NCBI GenBank assembly: GCA_003557085.1
Contig: PWPR01000170.1
Span: 1-16,017 of the forward strand
DNA from: Clostridia bacterium
GTDB taxonomy: Bacteria; Bacillota; UBA994; PWPR01
Direction of reading: 5' to 3'
DNA length: 16,017 bases
Under the pieces are notes generated by a model. The model saw only the letters and a program-made list of their open reading frames with translations, searched no databases and was not told the DNA's origin. This document shows, one piece after another, positions 7,977 through 14,542 of this stretch (positions are counted from its first letter, which is position 1; each line of letters starts with the position of its first letter). Made by a program: the position numbers and the translations under genes.

Positions 7977-9080
7977 TTACTCTATTCTACCTACTACGCC
8001 TTGAACAAAATAATTCATAGAAAGCATTTCTTCATCTGTAAGAGTTTCGCCTTCACCAATTACCATTTCACCAGCTTGGTTATATAAAGGACCGTGGAAT
8101 ACATGGTATTCTCCGCTATTAATTTTAGCAGTGTACTCATCTACTAACTCTTGAGCACCTTCTGGAGCTAAGTCAGATAATGGAGCTAGTAAAACCATAC
8201 CATCATTCATACCTAACCAAACATTTTCTGGAGTCCATTCGCCTGCCATAAATAATTCAACTTGCTCTTTATAATATGGTCTAAAGTTCCAAATTGGAGC
8301 TGTTAGGAAAGAACCAGGAGCTACATCAGCTGTGTTAGAGTGATAACCAATTGCAAAAACACCGCGCTCTTCAGCTGCTTGTTGAGGAGCTGCTGTATCT
8401 TGGTGCTGAGCTATAACATCTGCACCGCCATCAATTAACGATAAAGCTGCTTCTCTTTCGTTGATCGGGTCATACCAAGTATGAGTCCATACTACATGTA
8501 CTTCTGCATCTGGGTTTACAGTTTGTACGCCTAAGGTAAAAGCATTGATGCCACGAATAACTTCTGGAATCTCATAAGCTGCAACATAACCAATTTTATT
8601 AGTTTCTGTTTTCATGCCAGCAACTAAGCCTGATAGGAATCTTGGCTCATACATACGTCCAAAGTAGTTAAGCATATTTGGTGCATCAAGGTAACCTGAG
8701 CAATGTAAGAAAGCAACATCTGGATATTGGTCAGCTACATTAAGCATGTATTCACCAAAACCAAAGCTCGTACCAAAAATCATATTAGCACCTTGGTCTA
8801 CCATATTAGCAATTACGTTTTCAACTTCTGCAGTGTCAGGAACTGATTCTTGATAGATTGTTCTAACGCCAAGTTCTTGTTCTACGTGTAAACGACCTAG
8901 GTTATGAGAGTATGTAAACCCTTCATTTCCAACTGGTGCTACATATAAGAAACCTACTACAACTTCTTCAGGTGCATCTTCACCATTTGTACCTGGGTCT
9001 TCAACTGTAGCAGGTGTACACGCTGCTAGCAGTAAAGAAAGTACTAATACAACTAAGATAGATAACTTCAGATTTTTCAT
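7977..9080 (-). CDS. nupN: BMP-family purine/nucleoside-binding lipoprotein, ABC transporter substrate-binding protein
   Basis: This is a 367-residue lipoprotein that would capture substrate outside the membrane for the downstream permease complex. The N-terminus is a classic lipoprotein signal: MKNLK, a hydrophobic stretch, then LLAAC with lipidated Cys21. An acidic linker follows, then a full BMP (PF02608) domain from about residue 40 to the end. Start: ATG at 9080 with GGAGGAG three to four bases upstream. The frame runs upstream to a TTG at 9140, but that would add 20 charged residues before the signal peptide and start inside the attenuator, so I reject it. Internal sequence such as the HQDTAAPQQAAEERG stretch and the late SFLTAPIWNF resembles the BMP clade I recall as purine-base binders in alphaproteobacteria, so the ligand could be a base or a nucleoside. 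Expression is controlled by the upstream riboswitch. Confidence 0.92.
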   Translation of the reverse strand: MKNLKLSILVVLVLSLLLAACTPATVEDPGTNGEDAPEEVVVGFLYVAPVGNEGFTYSHNLGRLHVEQELGVRTIYQESVPDTAEVENVIANMVDQGANMIFGTSFGFGEYMLNVADQYPDVAFLHCSGYLDAPNMLNYFGRMYEPRFLSGLVAGMKTETNKIGYVAAYEIPEVIRGINAFTLGVQTVNPDAEVHVVWTHTWYDPINEREAALSLIDGGADVIAQHQDTAAPQQAAEERGVFAIGYHSNTADVAPGSFLTAPIWNFRPYYKEQVELFMAGEWTPENVWLGMNDGMVLLAPLSDLAPEGAQELVDEYTAKINSGEYHVFHGPLYNQAGEMVIGEGETLTDEEMLSMNYFVQGVVGRIE

Positions 9081-9122
9081 GTTTCTCCTCCAATTTTTTA
9101 ACACAGTATTTCTCAAGCAAAC

Positions 9123-9155
9123 AAAAAAAGCTCTAACCAAAAATGGCTAGAAGCT
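9123..9155 (-). terminator. Riboswitch expression-platform terminator (attenuator)
   Basis: On the minus strand, AGCTTCTAGCC (9155-9145) pairs with GGTTAGAGCT (9138-9129) across a 6-base loop, with one bulged base, and runs into seven T residues (9129-9123). It lies between the purine aptamer and the lipoprotein start at 9080, so it should stop transcription before the operon. With a guanine-type aptamer the expected logic is OFF when ligand is bound. Confidence 0.88.
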
Positions 9156-9186
9156 CTAACTTGAGTGCATAAAGAAATAGAATGCC

Positions 9187-9260
9187 CTCGGTGTAGTCAA
9201 GTCATTTGAGGTGACTTGGTAGAGACTTCTGGACCATATCTCCAGGATTATACACACGAA
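9187..9260 (-). promoter_or_regulatory. Purine riboswitch aptamer, guanine class
   Basis: Read on the minus strand, the 74-base element shows the conserved core TATAATCC, loop L2 GATATGG, the junction GTCTCTACC and loop L3 CCTCAAA. It ends with the GACTA junction strand. Stem P1 pairs TTCGTGT (9260-9254) with ACACCGAG (9194-9187), with one bulged C. P2 pairs CTGGA with TCCAG, and P3 pairs CAAGTCA with TGACTTG. The base equivalent to position 74, which pairs with the ligand, is C (opposite plus-strand G9196). That predicts guanine/hypoxanthine rather than adenine recognition. It precedes a terminator and a purine-transporter operon, so it should switch uptake off when guanine is plentiful. Confidence 0.95.
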
Positions 9261-9268
9261 TAATCTGT

Positions 9269-9298
9269 GTTATATTTGCTATGCTACTATATTATCAA
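9269..9298 (-). promoter_or_regulatory. Promoter of the riboswitch-nup operon
   Basis: On the minus strand, TTGATA (9298-9293) and TATAAC (9274-9269) are separated by 18 bases. Transcription would start near 9262, just before stem P1 of the aptamer, which fits. A weaker alternative, TTGCAA and TGATAATAT about 20 bases upstream, would give a longer leader. Confidence 0.7.
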
Positions 9299-9299
9299 G

Positions 9300-9357
9300 A
9301 GCGAATGTTTATTGCAACTAGAAATTTAAATTAAGATTAGCTAAATAATGTTCGCTT
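9300..9357. promoter_or_regulatory. Pair of PurBox-like inverted CGAA motifs upstream of the nup promoter
   Basis: On the minus strand, ATAAGCGAACATT (centred near 9353) matches the Firmicute PurR box AWWWCCGAACWWT at 12 of 13 positions. A second, inverted and weaker copy with core ATTCGCT lies at 9300-9313, directly upstream of the -35. Cores face each other, as PurBoxes do, but the gap between them is about 43 bases, roughly two helical turns longer than in B. subtilis. PurR control is inferred; no purR gene is in the window. The rest of 9301-9400 is plain AT-rich sequence. Confidence 0.45.
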
Positions 9358-9400
9358 ATTGCTTTATGACTATTTTACTATTTCTAACAGTCTTATGCTC

Positions 9401-9432
9401 AAATAAAAGAGCAGCTAAACATAAGCTGCTCT
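9401..9432 (-). terminator. Intrinsic terminator after the DUF4153 gene
   Basis: On the minus strand, a perfect 9-bp stem AGAGCAGCT / AGCTGCTCT (9432-9424 with 9416-9408) with a 7-base loop is followed by TTTTATTT. It begins 4 bases after the stop codon at 9437 and separates this gene from the nup operon. Confidence 0.93.
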
Positions 9433-9436
9433 GAGA

Positions 9437-11200
9437 TTATTTAATATCGAGTAAAACGTTTCCTGTAAAACCAATTTCTCTAATAGTAATTAAATCATCA
9501 TAAAATGCACCATGGAATGAATTATAGACTATTTTGACTTTGACATTCTCGTTTTCATGCTCAAATGCTAAGTCAACAGCTGAGACTCTTTCCCTTGGAG
9601 TTTCGCTATAACTTTCATTTAGATAAATAGCATGATCATACAAAGAGATAGTTATCAATATATTGTCATTAGCACTAATGATTAACTGGTTATCATCTAT
9701 TTTAATAATGTAAGTGTTTTCATTATACTCAATTTCTCTAATGTATTCTTCTGTACCACGATAGTACTCAAGTGGAATGAGTAGATCATACCCAGTAATT
9801 TCAAAAGGTTCTAAGATGGTAAAGTAACTAAAATATTGCTTCGATGGGTCACTTATCTCAAAACGGTCAAATCCTAGTATTTCTCTTAGTTCATTAATAC
9901 TATATTCATCTGGAAAATAAAGTAATCTTTCAGTCCCGTAATTATAGTGAAAATGTTCAATTATAGAAATAATATTTCTCTTGGATGTCTCAGATACATT
10001 AGGATTTGGGATAATCTCATTGTTTTCTAGCATATCATTTTTAAGTAGCAACTCTTCAAATCTACTGTTTTGGCTTCTAATCGTTAAACTAGTTGCACTC
10101 AGTGGTCCATAAGAAGTTAAAATTAGTACTGCAGCTAAGCTTGTAACCAAAATTATATTTCTCTTACCCTTATCTAAATTAATAAAAGCAATTGCAAATG
10201 TAGCCCAGAGTCCGATAGCTACTATAAAGTAGCGATTTTCAGTAATACCATGCTGATTGATTCTCAAATAAATGGCAACAAACATCATCGCTAATAGAGG
10301 GAAGATAGCTTTGGTGTAAACCTTAATAAAAGTATCAACCCATTTATTATCTTTAAATGGCCAACTTAAGAAGACAGCTACAATACCTATCGCTGCATAG
10401 GAGCTAACAAGGTAAGAAACTATGCCACTTGGCCAGTTCCAAGTTAAAAGAATCCTAGCAAAATATAGATAAAGCACTACAGTGTAAGCGCCCAGTAGTG
10501 GCAGTACTAGATAAATTAAGGCAGCTCTAAGTGGAGTTGCTATATTATTCTTATCTAAGACCTCATCATGTTTTGGCAAGGCATAGAAAAAATAAGTTGG
10601 AGCAAACACAAAGCCAGTGATTATCCAAGTATAAGCAAAATAATTATAACTAAGGTTCTCTATAAGTAAGGATCTTATTGCAAATATTAAAGCTGTTACA
10701 CCCAGTCCTAAAACTATAGAGAAAAAAGCAGTGGTAGCTACAACTGAAATTAAATGCGCTACATATGATTCAAAATTATCCCTCTTTAAAAAGTATGGGA
10801 TGAAGATAAAAGCCAGTAGTAACGCTACGATGCTAAATATAAGTCTAATAACTGTAATAGTATTAAACTCTGGCAGCAAAAATAAGTAGAATAAAACTGA
10901 AGTGAAAATTACTAAGAAACCTGCTATAAAACCTTCTTTTTCTCCCTTGTCTAGTCTCTCAAGCAATACTTTAACCGCCATTGACAAAGCTGCTCCAAAT
11001 GCTATTGAACCAAAGAGACGATTAAGAACTTCACGATATTCTCGTACCCTTTCAAAAGGTAAGTTAATTTGATATATCAAGAGAATGGCAAAAGCTAAAA
11101 AGAAGGCTATACTTAGCGGGAATCTTTCAAGTGCACTAGTAAGGACCTTCTTTGTATGACTAAGCCAATAGCGAGGCTTAAATATATTTGATTTATTCAT
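9437..11200 (-). CDS. DUF4153-type polytopic membrane protein of unknown function
   Basis: This is a 587-residue protein. The first 375 residues hold about eleven hydrophobic segments, for example 27-47, 92-111, 115-140, 147-177, 225-253, 260-283 and 349-374. The last 210 residues are polar and beta-rich, and would form one soluble domain on one side of the membrane. The central stretch with YLVLPLLGAYTVVLYLY, followed by a tryptophan-rich loop and a SWPF segment, is what I recognise as the DUF4153 family, whose biochemical role is not established. ATG at 11200 has GAGGGG five bases upstream. An extended -10 promoter lies just upstream and a clean terminator follows, so it is probably monocistronic, although read-through from the permease genes cannot be excluded. 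No catalytic motif was seen. Confidence 0.8.
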   Translation of the reverse strand: MNKSNIFKPRYWLSHTKKVLTSALERFPLSIAFFLAFAILLIYQINLPFERVREYREVLNRLFGSIAFGAALSMAVKVLLERLDKGEKEGFIAGFLVIFTSVLFYLFLLPEFNTITVIRLIFSIVALLLAFIFIPYFLKRDNFESYVAHLISVVATTAFFSIVLGLGVTALIFAIRSLLIENLSYNYFAYTWIITGFVFAPTYFFYALPKHDEVLDKNNIATPLRAALIYLVLPLLGAYTVVLYLYFARILLTWNWPSGIVSYLVSSYAAIGIVAVFLSWPFKDNKWVDTFIKVYTKAIFPLLAMMFVAIYLRINQHGITENRYFIVAIGLWATFAIAFINLDKGKRNIILVTSLAAVLILTSYGPLSATSLTIRSQNSRFEELLLKNDMLENNEIIPNPNVSETSKRNIISIIEHFHYNYGTERLLYFPDEYSINELREILGFDRFEISDPSKQYFSYFTILEPFEITGYDLLIPLEYYRGTEEYIREIEYNENTYIIKIDDNQLIISANDNILITISLYDHAIYLNESYSETPRERVSAVDLAFEHENENVKVKIVYNSFHGAFYDDLITIREIGFTGNVLLDIK

Positions 11201-11226
11201 TATGGCCCCTCTTTCCTTTTTCTTTT

Positions 11227-11272
11227 AGTATACCATATGACGAAAGAATAAGGGGTAGTGTTCCATAGTGTT
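11227..11272 (-). promoter_or_regulatory. Extended -10 promoter with a tandem direct repeat, for the DUF4153 gene
   Basis: On the minus strand TATACT (11232-11227) is preceded by TG and one base, an extended -10. The -35 position reads CCCCTT, far from consensus. Immediately upstream of it, the 7-base unit AACACTA occurs twice with a 10-base period (11272-11266 and 11262-11256), about one helical turn apart. This suggests an activator site, but no protein can be named. No terminator for the upstream permease genes is visible here. Confidence 0.5.
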
Positions 11273-11988
11273 TAATTAATGCTGATAGCATTTACAGGGC
11301 ATTTTTTTACTGCTGGTAAGATTTCTTTTATCTCTTTAGGTTTAAGGTGAGTGACTTGTGCCTTTGCACATTTACTTTCCATAATGAAGTATTTTGGCCA
11401 CTGCTTAGCGCATAATGAGCAATTAATGCACAGCTTACAGTCTACTTCGAGGGTGTTTTTATCCTCTTTAGAGCCTGCTTTAACTTCTAAAGGTTCTTTG
11501 ATAATAATTCTTTCCATAATATATCCAAGAATTAAAATAGCAATAACGGTTAAAATCCACCTTATAACCATAAACTCTCCACCTAAAAACCTATATTCAT
11601 TAATAAGCATAGGTACTTTAATAACAGCCCATGAGCTTAAGATAATAACAATATTAGAAACCTTTGCGCCTTTTTTATATAGTGTAGTACAAACAGGAAA
11701 AGCAGCATAGATTGGACCTGCAGATAAACTTCCTAGTAAAAAAGAGAAAAAAGGGCCTTTGATTCCTGATTTACTACCAAAAGTTTTAATTATAGTTTCT
11801 TTAGGAACCCATGTTTCAATTAGTGCTGAAAGTATTAAGACTATTGGCATTATCATAAACATTTCTTTAATATAGTAACTACTTTGATTAATTGCAGTAG
11901 TTGCGATATCAGGCATAGAAAAAAATAAGATAAAGTATGCTAAAATAGAAAAAGAAAGTATTTTATTTTTTAGTAAAAATTTTGTCAT
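11272..11988 (-). CDS. Half-permease (YraQ/ArsP-like, PF03773 type) with C-terminal single-cluster ferredoxin domain
   Basis: This 238-residue protein has five hydrophobic segments (about 10-26, 43-60, 79-99, 110-129, 141-160). The stretch GPFFSFLLGSLSAGPIYAAF followed by FPVC is like the conserved core of DUF318/PF03773 permeases. After a charged linker, residues 180-238 form a ferredoxin-like domain: C187, C190 and C193 (CxxCxxC) with C230 before Pro, then NAISI. Together these could hold one [4Fe-4S] cluster. Where two-cluster or disulfide ferredoxins have a fourth Cys before Pro, this protein has W197. C184 and C207 are extra. Start: ATG at 11988 overlaps the upstream stop as ATGA. A longer frame to 12051 lies wholly inside the upstream gene and is rejected. 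It probably pairs with the upstream gene product to make one transporter; the substrate is unknown. Confidence 0.82.
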   Translation of the reverse strand: MTKFLLKNKILSFSILAYFILFFSMPDIATTAINQSSYYIKEMFMIMPIVLILSALIETWVPKETIIKTFGSKSGIKGPFFSFLLGSLSAGPIYAAFPVCTTLYKKGAKVSNIVIILSSWAVIKVPMLINEYRFLGGEFMVIRWILTVIAILILGYIMERIIIKEPLEVKAGSKEDKNTLEVDCKLCINCSLCAKQWPKYFIMESKCAKAQVTHLKPKEIKEILPAVKKCPVNAISIN

Positions 11989-12467
11989 AGTATGAACCCC
12001 ATTCCTAGTGCCACAATTATAGCTAACATAAAGCTTAGAGTATTGCGCCAAAAAGCAAACTTAATTCCAAATTGCTCTTTTTCAAGCGGAAAAGTAACAA
12101 AGCCAACCATAGTTAAAGTTGTAATAAATGCTGCTGCTGTCACTAAAGAAGCGCCTGCATCAACAAATGAACCAGCTAGTGGAAAGGCCACAAATGCTGG
12201 TATCAGCGTTATAGCGCCAATTATCGCACCTAAAAAGGTGCCAAGGTATACATTAGCACTTCCTAAAACAGACTCAATATATACTGGTGGAATAAAGGCA
12301 AGGATTAATCCTATTAAAAGCAAGATGCCAAAAATGCTACCAGCCATGCCACTCATCATTTTTTTTGCTTTCTTCAATGAGTCAAACGTCCTAGATTTAT
12401 CTTTCATTAATGATATAATGAATAAAAGAGCTGAGATTATCCATAAACTAAGTGTGAAAATATCCAT
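11985..12467 (-). CDS. Half-permease (YraQ/ArsP-like, PF03773 type), membrane partner of the ferredoxin-bearing permease
   Basis: This 160-residue protein has about five transmembrane segments (4-20, 44-62, 74-99, 107-128, 142-160). The segment GTFLGAIIGAITLIPAFVAF followed by PLAG parallels the GSLSAGPIYAAFPVC core of the next gene, so the two look like the repeated halves of a PF03773 permease encoded separately. Single-chain members are usually 300 or more residues. ATG at 12467 has AGGAGGG (12480-12474) six to seven bases upstream. Its stop overlaps the next ATG by four bases (ATGA), which indicates translational coupling and equal amounts of both subunits. The family assignment is from motif memory and moderate; the membrane location is certain from the sequence. 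Confidence 0.78.
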   Translation of the reverse strand: MDIFTLSLWIISALLFIISLMKDKSRTFDSLKKAKKMMSGMAGSIFGILLLIGLILAFIPPVYIESVLGSANVYLGTFLGAIIGAITLIPAFVAFPLAGSFVDAGASLVTAAAFITTLTMVGFVTFPLEKEQFGIKFAFWRNTLSFMLAIIVALGMGFIL

Positions 12468-12488
12468 GTTTTTCCCTCCTAGGTATGA

Positions 12489-12530
12489 AGTATATAGAGA
12501 AAGGGGTGCCTAAGCAGTTACATAGGTAAC
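12489..12530. promoter_or_regulatory. Permease promoter with Crp/Fnr-type operator at -41.5
   Basis: A perfect inverted repeat GTTAC-ATAG-GTAAC occupies 12517-12530, the same 14-bp geometry (5-4-5) as FNR-type sites. On the minus strand a -10 hexamer TATACT sits at 12494-12489, predicting a start near 12482. The repeat centre (12523.5) is then 41.5 bases upstream, the class II activator position. No good -35 exists, as expected for an activated promoter. The site also ends 4 bases before the regulator's own predicted start, so it could repress the regulator gene. Confidence 0.6.
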
Positions 12531-12534
12531 TAAT

Positions 12535-13206
12535 TTGCATATTATGAAAGAATATTTAAATAGTTTGCTAAAGTCAGATATATTTAGTGACAAAGATATT
12601 GAACTAATTAATAATAGAGAGGATTTAAAGCCTGCTCTGAATTACTATAATAAAAACTCTATTATTCATTTAGCTGGTGAGAAATGTAATGCACTTGAGA
12701 TTATAGTTAAAGGGGAGGCCCTTGTGCAAAGCATTGATGAGGATGGCAATGCCTTAACAATTAATGATTTGACAGTTGGAGAAGCTATGAGTGCTAATTT
12801 ATTATTTAGTAGTCAGCCATTTTACCCAATGAGTGTTTTTGCTAAAACAGATATAGTAATTATTAGTTTTAGTAAAAGACAGATATTGACTTTTTGTCAG
12901 CAACAGTCTTTCTTAGAGAGTTTTTTAAGATGCTTAGCTGATAGGACAGCAACTCTCTCAGGAAAGATAAGAGTACTCAAACAAAAAAGCTTACGAGAGC
13001 AGATACTGGGATATTTAGTGGCACAATATAAAGTGCAAAACACTAAAAAAATAAGACTTAAGACAACTAAGAAAGCCTTAGCCAATAGATTTGGTGTTAG
13101 AAGAAGTTCTCTTTCTAGAGAACTTAGTAAAATGAGAGATGATGGTATAATTGAGTTTGATGCTAAGTCCATAACCATATTAGATGATACTTTTATTAAG
13201 CTATAG
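12535..13206 (+). CDS. Crp/Fnr-family transcriptional regulator
   Basis: This 223-residue protein has an N-terminal cNMP-binding-type jelly-roll (about 20-130), a dimerisation helix (about 130-155) and a C-terminal winged helix. The helix-turn-helix lies at about 176-205 (ALANRFGVRRSSLSREL). The effector pocket lacks the Glu/Arg pair that binds cAMP in E. coli CRP, and there is no N-terminal four-Cys FNR cluster, only scattered Cys, so the signal is unknown. In the recognition helix a Ser stands where CRP and FNR have the Glu that reads the GTGA half-site, which fits the different half-site seen next door (GTTAC). Start: TTG at 12535 has AGGT seven bases upstream. An ATG at 12544 gives a more usual N-terminus (MKEYL) but has no ribosome binding site. 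It is divergent from the permease pair and probably regulates it. Confidence 0.88.
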   Translation: MHIMKEYLNSLLKSDIFSDKDIELINNREDLKPALNYYNKNSIIHLAGEKCNALEIIVKGEALVQSIDEDGNALTINDLTVGEAMSANLLFSSQPFYPMSVFAKTDIVIISFSKRQILTFCQQQSFLESFLRCLADRTATLSGKIRVLKQKSLREQILGYLVAQYKVQNTKKIRLKTTKKALANRFGVRRSSLSRELSKMRDDGIIEFDAKSITILDDTFIKL

Positions 13207-13233
13207 TATATTGATTTTAGAAAGGTGATATCG

Positions 13234-13641
13234 ATGGGTTCTGATAAAAAACCTTGGTATAGTTTTCTGGCTTCATCACAAAATACAGGTTCTCCTAAAG
13301 ATGATGAGCCATATATAGTTGCTGGTGATTATAAGGGAAGCCATGTCAAAGTTTCAAGAGGAAAGGTCTATTTTATTCCTCCATTTGTAATCAGAAATGT
13401 TCATATTAATAGTAAAACTGTGAAAGCACATAAAATTGTGAGTGAGTATGAACTTGAGAGTATGAGAGATAATTATCTGAGAGGCCCACTTGGAACAAAA
13501 ATAGCAGTACCTGAGGGCATACTTAATAATATTAGAGAAGATTTAGTTTTAGTAATAGTTTCTTTTAATGATGGTAAAGAAACTATTTTGGAAGTAACCC
13601 AAGAAATTGCAGACCTTATAGTGAGAAATTGCATATATTAA
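13234..13641 (+). CDS. Conserved-looking hypothetical protein, 135 residues
   Basis: I do not recognise this family. The protein is soluble-looking, with no signal peptide or transmembrane segment. Its N-terminal 30 residues are polar and probably loose (KKPWYSFLASSQNTG). A core of alternating beta-type residues follows, around YFIPPFVIRNVHINSKTV. The C-terminal half is mixed and ends in a helix. The protein has one Cys (near the C-terminus, in RNCIY) and no catalytic signature. ATG at 13234 is preferred because AAAGG lies about 8 bases upstream. A GTG at 13225 overlaps that site. It begins 27 bases after the regulator stop in the same direction, with no terminator between, so it is probably co-transcribed with the regulator. 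Its end coincides with the start of a terminator stem. Confidence 0.75.
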   Translation: MGSDKKPWYSFLASSQNTGSPKDDEPYIVAGDYKGSHVKVSRGKVYFIPPFVIRNVHINSKTVKAHKIVSEYELESMRDNYLRGPLGTKIAVPEGILNNIREDLVLVIVSFNDGKETILEVTQEIADLIVRNCIY

Positions 13642-13675
13642 AATAAGAGCAGGGAGAATATCCTTGCTCTTATTT
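13641..13675. terminator. Bidirectional intrinsic terminator between convergent genes
   Basis: A 15-bp stem (13641-13655 with 13661-13675) with one G-U wobble and a 5-base loop starts at the last base of the plus-strand stop codon. On the minus strand it is followed by TTTTAAT and overlaps the stop codon of the acetyltransferase. It would serve both directions, with an A/T-flanked design like the terminator after recQ. Confidence 0.85.
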
Positions 13676-14542
13676 ACTAAATACAATTTCTCTAAATAGG
13701 GTATTAAAGCCTATGGCTTTATATAAAGGTATGCCAGAATCAACATAAACAGTTTTTGCACCAAGTTTTGCTAAACGAAGGATACATTCTTTAGTAGCAC
13801 TGCTGGCTAGTCCCATTCTCCGATAATCTGGATCTGTAGCTACTGGCTCTATTAAACCAACTTTATTATATTTATCATACCATGCGCCACTATATGATGC
13901 ATAGTTGCCATTTGGTGCTTTGATAACTACATTTAACTCTTTGAGATAATTAGGTGCACTTTGCATTAATTCTCTAGCTTTAATATCTCCTTGAGGCTCA
14001 CCTTCGTTTTCAAAGCCTCTCCACAAGACCCTTTCTAGCTTGATTAAATCATTTTCAATATCAAGACTAGAAAGACTAAACCCGTTGGGTAGTTGATCTT
14101 GGCTAACAGATGTTGGGTCAATAGCAGTTATTTCATTCCAAGGGGTACTTTCTTTGGCTTGATATCCCTTGTTTTTTAGCAATTCTATTAATTTTGCATC
14201 ATGCTCATAGGCAACAATTGCTAAATCTTTAGTTTGCTCATTATATAAATGCTTTTCCGCATGAGTAATCATATCTTCTTTAAGACAATCATACTTAGGA
14301 CAGAGTTGTAAAAAAGCTTTACCTTTAAATAGTTCACTTGAGACAATACCAATTAGTTTATTATTATCATACCAGACTGCAAAAGAAGAGTAGCTAGTTT
14401 TATCTAGAAAGGAATGATAATGCATATACTCCCATCTAGGAGCTAGCCAATTTGGTCTTCTTACTTTCTGATAAGTTTTATATAATAAGTTCATGACTTG
14501 CTCAAAATCTCTTTTGTGATTGTAACTATATTTTTTTATCAT
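13670..14542 (-). CDS. GNAT-family N-acetyltransferase with two GNAT-like domains
   Basis: This 290-residue protein appears to hold two GNAT folds. The N-terminal half (about 1-135) has a recognisable beta-alpha layout but no clear acetyl-CoA loop, so it may be structural. The C-terminal half (about 150-290) has a good motif A, EPVATDPDYRRMGLASS, whose R-R-M-G-L-A matches the acetyl-CoA pyrophosphate loop (Q/R-x-x-G-x-G/A). It ends with the usual alpha4-beta6-like VYVDSGIPLYKAIGF. It would transfer an acetyl group to an amine; the acceptor is unknown. ATG at 14542 directly follows the stop of the upstream ABC exporter (TAAATG), and only a weak GGAT lies before it, so translation is likely coupled. 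The context fits detoxification or modification of something the exporter handles, but that is inference. Confidence 0.87.
   Translation of the reverse strand: MIKKYSYNHKRDFEQVMNLLYKTYQKVRRPNWLAPRWEYMHYHSFLDKTSYSSFAVWYDNNKLIGIVSSELFKGKAFLQLCPKYDCLKEDMITHAEKHLYNEQTKDLAIVAYEHDAKLIELLKNKGYQAKESTPWNEITAIDPTSVSQDQLPNGFSLSSLDIENDLIKLERVLWRGFENEGEPQGDIKARELMQSAPNYLKELNVVIKAPNGNYASYSGAWYDKYNKVGLIEPVATDPDYRRMGLASSATKECILRLAKLGAKTVYVDSGIPLYKAIGFNTLFREIVFSK

Noticed and set aside
9081..9140. A 20-residue N-terminal extension of the substrate-binding lipoprotein starting at a TTG
   Set aside because: It starts inside the attenuator hairpin, has no ribosome binding site, and puts a charged stretch before a textbook lipoprotein signal that has its own GGAGGAG and ATG at 9080.
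11989..12051. A longer start for the ferredoxin-bearing permease
   Set aside because: It lies wholly inside the upstream half-permease. The ATG at 11988 gives a standard ATGA overlap and a normal permease N-terminus.
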